Source: Pedobacter schmidteae
Lineage (GTDB): Bacteria; Bacteroidota; Bacteroidia; Sphingobacteriales; Sphingobacteriaceae
Direction of reading: 5' to 3'
NCBI GenBank assembly: GCA_945906015.1
Contig: CAMDQV010000043.1
Span: forward strand, 1 to 11,631
Length of the DNA: 11,631 nt
How positions within the stretch are numbered: position 1 is the stretch's first letter; each line of letters starts with the position of its first letter. The translations under genes were made by a program, and so were the position numbers. Of this stretch, positions 1 to 6,450 are shown in pieces. A model generated the notes under the pieces. It did no database searches. It was not told where the DNA came from and was given only the letters and a program-made list of their open reading frames with translations.

Positions 1-461
1 ATATCCAATGGTTTTGCATTCAATAGCTCTCCTTTGGCATCATACGAGGTGTATGTGCCATCAGTACTCTTTACTTTAGATGGATAGTAGAACTTACCAT
101 GATAATTAACAAGTTTAGTGCCATCTGCATCAATAATTTCAGTACCATGGTCATTATGGCCAAATTTATTTGAAAGAAACGTTACCAATCCATTATCTGT
201 CAACAAAATAACTGGCAATGGAATAGAAACATTTCCAAAAAAATGCCATTCATGTGAATCAGCAATATGATGAAGAATCATTTGAGAAATATCTTCATCC
301 TCCTTTGCCGGTTGAGCGTGTTCTTCAGTGGCAGATTTATGTAAATCATCTGCTGCTTTGTGCTCCTGAGAATAGGCAGAAAAACTCCAAGCAGAAAATA
401 ATACCGCATAGAACGATATGCTTAAGAATTTTTTTGAATTGAAAATATGGCTCAAATCCAT
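1..461 (-). CDS. atpB: F0F1 ATP synthase subunit a, N-terminal part (runs off left edge)
   Basis: Subunit a forms the two proton half-channels beside the c-ring in the F0 sector of ATP synthase, in the cytoplasmic membrane. Only the first 153 codons are present, starting at the ATG at 461-459; the rest lies left of the window. What is seen is the long N-terminal extension typical of Bacteroidota AtpB: a signal-peptide-like segment (KK at 10-11, hydrophobic 12-30, possible cleavage near SAYS|QE), then a His- and acid-rich stretch, then the family-typical ILHHIADSHEWHF at 62-74 and PLPVILL at 81-87. The conserved proton-channel helices with the essential Arg are not in the window. It lies 14 bases behind the upstream small membrane protein gene and follows atpZ, the usual order in this phylum. 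Family identification rests on extension style and operon position and is fairly secure; the start codon is likely because no other ATG gives a signal peptide. Confidence 0.88.
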   Translation of the reverse strand, partial: MDLSHIFNSKKFLSISFYAVLFSAWSFSAYSQEHKAADDLHKSATEEHAQPAKEDEDISQMILHHIADSHEWHFFGNVSIPLPVILLTDNGLVTFLSNKFGHNDHGTEIIDADGTKLVNYHGKFYYPSKVKSTDGTYTSYDAKGELLNAKPLD

Positions 462-475
462 TTATTATAAGGAAT

Positions 476-865
476 TTACTTAAATTTTTGGTTGTGCAAG
501 TTACATAACAAACAATATATTTCAAACACTGTATGAAAGAAATATAAATAAAAAAAATTGATGATAAATTTTGTCGGATCTACCGTATTTCCGCTTATGT
601 AAAGAAAAGCTATGAGCGTGCACATGAGCAACTTAATAGTAATACTACCAAGCAGAGCCTGGCCCGAAGCATGAGCGCTGATGCTCATTCTCCAAAAAGC
701 AACTAAATAGATGCTTAATGTGAGGATAGCGAATACCCAGAACAAAAGCCAGAATCTTGGAATAATTAGTGCTTCAAGCGGAAAATAATATTGGGCAACC
801 AAGGGAGGAATAGCTAAAAAAAATATAAAAAGAATGAAATAAATTACAAAGCGAAGAATACTCAT
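476..865 (-). CDS. Small four-helix membrane protein in the atp operon, probable divergent AtpI-like assembly factor
   Basis: A 129-residue, very hydrophobic protein with four predicted membrane helices at about 6-24, 37-57, 71-91 and 99-121, and a short basic tail (HNQKFK). It is not identifiable by a single strong motif. Length, four-helix topology and position directly before atpB all match AtpI, the accessory protein reported to help assemble the c-ring. The loop after helix 2 and the start of helix 3 (FWRM at 57-60, then G73 and TIKLL at 76-80) resemble the AtpI pattern of an aromatic/Arg loop, a Gly and a Lys entering helix 3; this alignment is by eye. The gene starts inside the stop codon of atpZ (ATGA overlap, 862-865), implying translational coupling, and ends 14 bases before atpB. 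The alternative is a Bacteroidota-specific ATP synthase accessory protein unrelated to AtpI. That it is a real gene is nearly certain; its function is inferred. Confidence 0.82.
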   Translation of the reverse strand: MSILRFVIYFILFIFFLAIPPLVAQYYFPLEALIIPRFWLLFWVFAILTLSIYLVAFWRMSISAHASGQALLGSITIKLLMCTLIAFLYISGNTVDPTKFIINFFYLYFFHTVFEIYCLLCNLHNQKFK

Positions 866-1101
866 GCCTTAAGTTGTTTAATGATTTGGTAAATTGAAAG
901 GCAAACCCCAAAAACACAGGTAATTGCAGTTACCCATTGTATTTTATGGTCAAACCATTGATCTATCTTATATCCAATAAATGCAGATCCTCCGATAATA
1001 GCCATCATTTGAAATGCCATACCTGTGTACTTAGCATAAGTACCATATGCCTGGCCTCCAGAATCTTTATCATCGTTAAAATTTGGCTTATTATCCTCCA
1101 T
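862..1101 (-). CDS. atpZ: AtpZ/AtpI-family ATP synthase accessory membrane protein
   Basis: A 79-residue protein with a charged N-terminus (many D, N and K in residues 2-13) and two membrane helices at about 26-44 and 54-75. The motif YAKYTGMAFQM (22-32), followed by a Gly-rich helix and YKIDQWF (44-50), is the signature of the AtpZ family. AtpZ is a small F0-associated protein encoded first in many atp operons; with AtpI it has been linked to c-ring assembly and divalent cation transport. I chose the ATG at 1101-1099. A longer in-frame version from a TTG at 1128 adds nine residues, but it would start on the candidate -7 promoter box (1126-1133), so it is unlikely. The stop overlaps the next start by four bases. 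This appears to be the first gene of the operon, because the next gene upstream points the other way. Confidence 0.85.
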   Translation of the reverse strand: MEDNKPNFNDDKDSGGQAYGTYAKYTGMAFQMMAIIGGSAFIGYKIDQWFDHKIQWVTAITCVFGVCLSIYQIIKQLKA

Positions 1102-1118
1102 CCCAATTTTTGAATATT

Positions 1119-1215
1119 TTTTGTACAAAATTATAAAATTAAGCCTTAAATGATTTAATTAAATGTATGTACAAGAATATTGTCCTGTATTTTGCAATTT
1201 TTTGTATTTAAATAC
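1119..1215. promoter_or_regulatory. Divergent intergenic region with three perfect 12-bp palindromes
   Basis: The gap between atpZ and sprE holds three perfect 12-base palindromes: TTTTGTACAAAA at 1119-1130, ATTTAATTAAAT at 1153-1164 and GTATTTAAATAC at 1204-1215. The first overlaps the candidate atp -7 box. They could be operators for a dimeric regulator, but all are AT-rich and no known operator is recognised. Nothing else is seen in 1102-1250 except an imperfect -7 box, TAGCTTTT, at 1219-1226 on the plus strand. Confidence 0.3.
1126..1133 (-). promoter_or_regulatory. Candidate -7 promoter box of the atp operon
   Basis: On the minus strand these bases read TAATTTTG, a perfect match to the Bacteroidota -7 consensus TAnnTTTG. 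It would place transcription start about 18-20 bases before the atpZ ATG at 1101. No TTTG was found at the usual -33 distance, so the call rests on one box in a very AT-rich region. Confidence 0.35.
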
Positions 1216-1250
1216 TTCTAGCTTTTAATAATTAGGTGCCAAAATGAAGC

Positions 1251-4103
1251 ATGTTTTTATATAGAAAGAGTTTATATTTATCCGAACAAATCCATTCTGA
1301 TAAAATATCTTTGCAAGGATTCTTTTATACTATTTCAAGCCTGATTAATTTGAGATCAACTAGTCAAGTTATACTTCGTTATTTATTTTTAAGCTGCACT
1401 TTTTGCCTCTGCTTATCCTCCTGTAATTCACAAAAAGAAACTGTGGCCAGTCGCGGAATGCAGAACCTAACCGCTCATTATAATATTTTGTATAATGCTA
1501 AAGAACTGATCAATGAAAGCGAACGAAATATACAATTAGCTTATTCAGACAACTACGACCGCGTAATTCCAGTCTATAAGGAGCCGAATGAAACTATTTC
1601 TCAGTCTGAATTAAAAAAACTGGATGATGCAATACTAAAGGCTAATACCATCGCAAATCAAAAATCATTAAGCAAATATGTAGATAACGCTTATTTTTTA
1701 ATTGGGAAAGCCAATCATCTGAAATCCAACTTTTACAATGCCGTTGAATACTTTAATTATGTTTACTTAAACTATCCTAAAGAAAAAGAGATCAAACAGG
1801 CATCACTCGCATGGAAAACAAGATCTCTCATAGCATCCAACAGATTAGAAGAAGCTGAAGCATCGATTGATTCAGCTCTTAGATATATCCGCTCCGAAAA
1901 AAAATCAGTGTCCGATATTTATGCAAGCCGGGCACAACTTCACATTTATGCCAAAGAGGATGCTCAAGCAATCACACTACTTGAAAAAGCAATAAAATCT
2001 GGACGAAACAAACAGCGTAAAATACGCTTGACCTACCTTATTGCCCAGCTTCAGGAAATTAATAATCTGCAAAAGGATTCATATTTGAATTATACCAGGG
2101 TTGTAAAAAGCAATGCCCCTTTCGAAATGGCCTTTAATGCAAAACTCAGTTCAATCAATCTGAAAAATAAGTTGAGTGGTGATACTAGCAGCCTGACTAG
2201 GCAAATAGCTGCAATGCTTAAAGATGATAAAAACAGAGATTTTACCGATCAGATCTACTTCCAGATTGCTAATAGTTATGCCGATGCCAACACGATTGAC
2301 AAAGCAATTGAAAATTACAATAACGCAATTTCAAAGAGTACAAAAAATGTGACTCAAAAAGGCCTGGCCTATCTTAAGCTAGCAGAGCTCTATTTTAATC
2401 AAACCGATTATGTTAAATCAAAAGCGTATTACGATAGCACACTGTTAGCACTTCCAAGCATTTACCCCGACTATGCATTGATAAAAAAGAAAGCAGATAA
2501 TCTGGAACTTCTTGCCGATCGTTTATCTATTATTGCCCGCCAAGATACCTTACAAATGCTTGCTGCATTACCTGAGTCAGACAGAACTAACAAAGTTAAT
2601 TCCTTGGTCAAGCTTGAAGCGCTCAAAATACAGACAAGAATAGCGAATAGCAAATCAGGTGGATCTTCCAGCAATCAAATGAGTAGCACAAATGGCGACA
2701 GTAAATTTTATTTCAATAATTCTATTGCCCTAAATCAGGGTCTTTCAGATTTTAAAAAGAGATGGGGTACCCGAAAATTAGAAGATAATTGGAGAAGAAG
2801 TCAGAAAACTGCGAGTGATATTTCTACTGGGGCAAGCCCGTTTCTAACTCCCGATAAAGATCCTTTTCAACAATTAAAAACTGCAGAAAATGCAGCGGAC
2901 CTAGACTCGTTGAGAAAAACATTAATTGAATCTATACCGCTTAACAGAGAAATGAAATTGGCATCCGATCAAAAAATCTCTTCGGCGATGTATGATATCG
3001 CCAACTATTATCAAGCAGTATCCACAGATACTGCACAAGCAGTAAAAACATACGAGCAATTGCTTAAACGATTTCCGGAAAATTCAAATCAACTCGCTGT
3101 ATATTATAATTTGTACAGACTATATCGCTCTGTAAATCCAAAACGATCTGATGAATATAAAAATATCCTTTTGAAGAAATATCCTGAATCTCCATTTGCA
3201 AAAATTATTCTTGATCCTGAATACAGCCAGAAAGCTGACGAACAGGAGCTCGCTTTCAATCTCTTTTATAATGAAGCATATAATTTATATACAAGCAAGA
3301 ATTATGCTGACGTATTAAAAATGGTTGAACAGCAAATAGTGCAGTCAGGTGTTAAAAAACTATCTACTCAGTTAGCTTATTTAGCATCACTTGCACTCGG
3401 ACATTTACAAAAACTTGATCAGCTTGAAATTGCATTTAAAAATATAGTAGAGTCCAACCCAGATGATCAGCTTATCGTCCCTCTAGTAAAGCTACATCTG
3501 GCATATATTGATTCGAATAGAACTAGCATGTCAAATCGTGTTTTTGCTTTGCTTGATAATGATTCAAAGGAAAATACGTTTATTGAAGAACCGGTATTAG
3601 AACAAGCTGTAGTTACAAAGCAAAATACGGATCAGAAAACTGAACCGACCACTACAAGTACACCAGCTGTGCCTGAAAAGGAAGCAATTTTTGAGGCAAA
3701 AAAAAAGGAAATCAAGTCTGAGGCTACAGTAATAACTGAGTTTTTTGATCTTGAAGAATCTGCCGACCACTATTTTGTTGTTAATGTTTCTGACCCCTCG
3801 GTTAATTTAAGCTCATCACGATTTGGCATCGGGCAATTTAATAGGGTGAACTTACCAAGTACAGTTATTAAACATCAATTAAAATCTATTACTAACCAAA
3901 ATCAACTGATATTTGTTGGGCCGCTGACCGGTTTGGAGGCAGCAAAAAATTACTTTAATCAAATAAATCCCCTGATTAGGGATATTATGAAAATACCTGC
4001 AACTAAATACATTACCTTCTTTATAAACAAACAGAATCTTGATAAAATCAGTGATGTAGAAACACTTGAACGTTATGTTGAATTTTATAAAAAGAACTAT
4101 TAA
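1251..4103 (+). CDS. sprE: SprE/PorW, type IX secretion system TPR lipoprotein
   Basis: SprE (PorW in Porphyromonas) is a lipoprotein needed for T9SS export and gliding, reported to connect the GldK/GldN ring with the outer-membrane translocon. The 950-residue frame has a hydrophobic segment at 42-57 and the lipobox LSSC with Cys58 as lipidation site. Next come the family-typical GMQNLTAHYNILYNAKEL (69-86) and helical TPR-like repeats at about 140-420 and 575-755. The region 485-519, with FYFNN, GLSDFKKRWGTRKLEDNWRR and similar elements, is the clearest SprE signature. A Lys/Thr/Pro/Glu-rich linker (about 775-825) precedes a C-terminal domain at 839-950 that starts HYFVVNV and ends YVEFYKKNY. 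The coordinates use the only ATG in frame, at 1251, which leaves 57 residues before Cys58. A TTG at 1350 (residue 34) gives a normal 24-residue lipoprotein signal peptide, and a perfect TAnnTTTG box lies just before it, so the true start may be 1350. It is first in an apparent operon with the PBP gene 12 bases downstream. Identity is confident; the start is not. Confidence 0.92.
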   Translation: MFLYRKSLYLSEQIHSDKISLQGFFYTISSLINLRSTSQVILRYLFLSCTFCLCLSSCNSQKETVASRGMQNLTAHYNILYNAKELINESERNIQLAYSDNYDRVIPVYKEPNETISQSELKKLDDAILKANTIANQKSLSKYVDNAYFLIGKANHLKSNFYNAVEYFNYVYLNYPKEKEIKQASLAWKTRSLIASNRLEEAEASIDSALRYIRSEKKSVSDIYASRAQLHIYAKEDAQAITLLEKAIKSGRNKQRKIRLTYLIAQLQEINNLQKDSYLNYTRVVKSNAPFEMAFNAKLSSINLKNKLSGDTSSLTRQIAAMLKDDKNRDFTDQIYFQIANSYADANTIDKAIENYNNAISKSTKNVTQKGLAYLKLAELYFNQTDYVKSKAYYDSTLLALPSIYPDYALIKKKADNLELLADRLSIIARQDTLQMLAALPESDRTNKVNSLVKLEALKIQTRIANSKSGGSSSNQMSSTNGDSKFYFNNSIALNQGLSDFKKRWGTRKLEDNWRRSQKTASDISTGASPFLTPDKDPFQQLKTAENAADLDSLRKTLIESIPLNREMKLASDQKISSAMYDIANYYQAVSTDTAQAVKTYEQLLKRFPENSNQLAVYYNLYRLYRSVNPKRSDEYKNILLKKYPESPFAKIILDPEYSQKADEQELAFNLFYNEAYNLYTSKNYADVLKMVEQQIVQSGVKKLSTQLAYLASLALGHLQKLDQLEIAFKNIVESNPDDQLIVPLVKLHLAYIDSNRTSMSNRVFALLDNDSKENTFIEEPVLEQAVVTKQNTDQKTEPTTTSTPAVPEKEAIFEAKKKEIKSEATVITEFFDLEESADHYFVVNVSDPSVNLSSSRFGIGQFNRVNLPSTVIKHQLKSITNQNQLIFVGPLTGLEAAKNYFNQINPLIRDIMKIPATKYITFFINKQNLDKISDVETLERYVEFYKKNY
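1306..1313 (+). promoter_or_regulatory. Candidate -7 promoter box for sprE, inside the longest reading frame
   Basis: The bases TATCTTTG match the Bacteroidota -7 consensus TAnnTTTG exactly. Transcription would begin near 1318-1320, about 30 bases before the TTG at 1350 that gives a compact lipoprotein signal peptide. No clear TTTG is seen at the -33 distance. The site is inside the reading frame that begins at ATG 1251, so both cannot be the main start and the main promoter. Confidence 0.3.
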
Positions 4104-4115
4104 GAACAAGAATTT

Positions 4116-6353
4116 ATGAATACCCAATTAACGCAGCATGAATTAAATCAATATACCATCCGGTTTTGGAAGTGGATCATTGGAGTTATTGCGTTTGGAG
4201 CAATCCTGATCTTCAGCATCGGACTTGGTCTTTTTGGCAGGCTACCTGACCTGAGGGCATTGGAAAATCCCAAAAGTAATCAGGCATCAGAGGTAATTTC
4301 TGATGACAATGTCGTATTAGGGAATTATTATGTACAAAACCGTTCCAATGTACGTTATGATGCAATTTCACCCAATGTTATAAATGCGTTAATTGCAACA
4401 GAAGATATCCGTTTTTACAACCATTCAGGAATTGATTTTAAACGAACCTTCACTGTCATATTCTATAATCTGTTAGGAAAAAGACAAGGGGCAAGCACCA
4501 TTACACAGCAACTTGCATTAAATCTATTTTCTAAAGAAGGTCGTTCAAAAAATTTCATCAAACGCCTTGTACAAAAATCTCAGGAGCTTATAGTTGCGGT
4601 TAAACTAGAGCGTCAGTATACCAAGGAAGAGATCCTAACAATGTATCTAAATACTGTAGATTTTGGGTCATACAATACATTTGGAATCAAATCTGCCGCC
4701 AGAACATATTTCAGTACTACTCCCGACAAACTTGAGCCTGAACAGGCAGCAATTTTGATTGGAATGTTAAAAGGGCCTTCCCTGTATAACCCATATCGTA
4801 ACCCTGAAAGAGCATTTCTACGAAGAAATACAGTGATAGAAAATATGAGTAAGGCAAATTACGTAAGTGATACTGAAGAAGAACGCCTGAAAACAATACC
4901 CTTAAAACTTGTATTTAATCCTTCAGATCATAACGAAGGTTCAGCACCTTACTTTAGGGCTGTATTAAAGAAAGATATTCAGCTAACCCTTGAAGAGAAT
5001 TCTATTTACAAAGCTGATGGTACACCGTATGATCTTGATAGAGACGGTTTAAAGATCTACACCACCTTGAATTCACATATGCAGAATTATGCTGAACAAG
5101 CGCAGCAGGAATATCTTAAAATACTGCAGCTACAGTTCAACAACTCATGGAATGGTCGCGACCCCTTTAATTTCAAAGAGGCCAAGAGTCTTATCGATCA
5201 GGGAATGCGCCGCTCAGACAGATATCAGCAGTTAAAAGCAGAAGGTAAAACGGAAGAGGATATCCTACAGAATTTCAGGACACCAGCTCGCATGAGTGTT
5301 TTCAGCTGGCGAGGAGAAATAGATACACTCATGCGGCCACTCGATTCTATCAAATACTATAAACTGATGCTTCGTAATGCCGTGATGTCAATGGAGCCTC
5401 AAACCGGCTATATTCGGGCATGGGTAGGCGGTACTAACTTCACACATTTCAAATATGATCAGGTAAAAATGGGTACTAGGCAGGTAGGTTCTACTGCCAA
5501 GCCTTTTACCTATGCCGTTGCAATTGGTAATGGAGGTTTTTCGCCTTGCTATACCGTAGCAAATGAACCTGTAAGTATAGATGCAGGCGATGGCACAAAC
5601 TGGACTCCAAAAGCATATAATCCAATACCAGGAAACATCACTCTGAAAAAAGCACTGGCAAATTCCCAAAACTATGTAACCGCTTACATGATGAAACAAG
5701 TAGGGCAGACTGCAGTTGCTACTCTTACAAAGAACATGGGAATAACAAGCGATGTTCCTGCAGTTCCATCAATTTGCCTGGGTTCATTTGATGCTTCTGT
5801 ATATGATATGGTTGGAGCCTATTCTGTATTCGTAAACCACGGAGTATGGACAGAGCCAATCTATCTTTTGCGAATTGAGGACAAAAACGGAAACGTTATC
5901 TACGAACGTAGACCAAAAGTTAAAGTTGTACTAGACGAACAAACTGCTTATGTAATGACGGATATGCTTAAAGCTGTTGTTAAAGAAGGAACCGGAGTAA
6001 GACTAGGATATAAATACAAACTAACAAACCCTATTGGTGGAAAAACTGGAACTACACAAAATAATTCAGATGGCTGGTTCATGGGAATTACTCCCGAACT
6101 GGTAACAGGAGTGTGGACAGGTGCCGAAGACAGAGCGATCCATTTCAGTTCAACAAATTTTGGAGAAGGTGCCAATACTGCACTTCCAATATTTGCGCTC
6201 TATATGCAAAAGGTTTATGCAGATCCTACTTTAAAATATACCAAAGGCGATTTTGCCCTGCCAAAGGGAGGCATCGCAACTACAATCGACTGTGGCGCCT
6301 ACACACAGCAGCAAGCCGGAGAATCTGAGCTGGATAAAAAACTTGGCTTTTAA
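4116..6353 (+). CDS. Class A penicillin-binding protein (PBP1A type), bifunctional peptidoglycan synthase
   Basis: This protein polymerises lipid II into glycan strands and crosslinks the stem peptides on the periplasmic side of the inner membrane. One N-terminal membrane helix (about 19-41) anchors it. The glycosyltransferase domain (about 60-235) has the usual motifs: EDIRFYNHSG at 96-105 with catalytic Glu96, GASTITQQL at 125-133, KLERQYTKEEILTMYLN at 163-179 and GMLKGP at 216-221. A linker of about 190 residues leads to the transpeptidase domain: STAK at 459-462 with nucleophile Ser459, SQN at 517-519, and KTGT at 643-646. All catalytic motifs are intact. At 745 residues it is within the family range and ends soon after the transpeptidase fold with a short polar tail. 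The ATG at 4116 follows the sprE stop by 12 bases, so co-transcription is very likely; uvrC follows after 35 bases. It may be called MrcA or PbpA-like elsewhere; I give no symbol because several paralogues usually exist in this phylum. Confidence 0.95.
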   Translation: MNTQLTQHELNQYTIRFWKWIIGVIAFGAILIFSIGLGLFGRLPDLRALENPKSNQASEVISDDNVVLGNYYVQNRSNVRYDAISPNVINALIATEDIRFYNHSGIDFKRTFTVIFYNLLGKRQGASTITQQLALNLFSKEGRSKNFIKRLVQKSQELIVAVKLERQYTKEEILTMYLNTVDFGSYNTFGIKSAARTYFSTTPDKLEPEQAAILIGMLKGPSLYNPYRNPERAFLRRNTVIENMSKANYVSDTEEERLKTIPLKLVFNPSDHNEGSAPYFRAVLKKDIQLTLEENSIYKADGTPYDLDRDGLKIYTTLNSHMQNYAEQAQQEYLKILQLQFNNSWNGRDPFNFKEAKSLIDQGMRRSDRYQQLKAEGKTEEDILQNFRTPARMSVFSWRGEIDTLMRPLDSIKYYKLMLRNAVMSMEPQTGYIRAWVGGTNFTHFKYDQVKMGTRQVGSTAKPFTYAVAIGNGGFSPCYTVANEPVSIDAGDGTNWTPKAYNPIPGNITLKKALANSQNYVTAYMMKQVGQTAVATLTKNMGITSDVPAVPSICLGSFDASVYDMVGAYSVFVNHGVWTEPIYLLRIEDKNGNVIYERRPKVKVVLDEQTAYVMTDMLKAVVKEGTGVRLGYKYKLTNPIGGKTGTTQNNSDGWFMGITPELVTGVWTGAEDRAIHFSSTNFGEGANTALPIFALYMQKVYADPTLKYTKGDFALPKGGIATTIDCGAYTQQQAGESELDKKLGF

Positions 6354-6374
6354 GCAGCAAGCCAGGCCCTTATC

Positions 6375-6450
6375 TGATCATACCCCCAATGAAAAAATTT
6401 GATTACCGATCTGACCTTAAAAATATACCCCAAAAACCTGGGGTATATCA
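6375..6450 (+). promoter_or_regulatory. Candidate translational switch: two competing RNA pairings around the uvrC start
   Basis: Within the first 60 bases of uvrC, ATATACCCC (6423-6431) and GGGGTATAT (6440-6448) form a perfect 9-bp stem with an 8-base loop. The same right arm, extended to GGGGTATATCA (6440-6450), can instead pair with TGATcATACCCC at 6375-6386 just before the start codon, giving 11 bp with one bulged C and placing the ATG at 6389 inside the loop. The pairings exclude each other. Base complementarity is seen directly; a regulatory role is inference. Part of the right arm encodes the conserved PGVY motif, so it may be fixed by protein constraint. Confidence 0.3.

Noticed and set aside
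254..442. 62-residue plus-strand frame
   Set aside because: It is antisense to the atpB N-terminal region, whose minus-strand translation is clearly recognisable.
862..1128. Longer atpZ from a TTG at 1128
   Set aside because: It adds nine residues with no family similarity, and the TTG falls on a perfect TAnnTTTG box; ATG 1101 is preferred.
3879..4127. 82-residue minus-strand frame across the sprE end and PBP start
   Set aside because: It lies opposite two strongly supported genes and has no family features; the hydrophobic look comes from AT-rich antisense sequence.
5388..5699. 103-residue minus-strand frame inside the PBP gene
   Set aside because: It is opposite the transpeptidase domain, whose STAK and SQN motifs prove the plus-strand frame.
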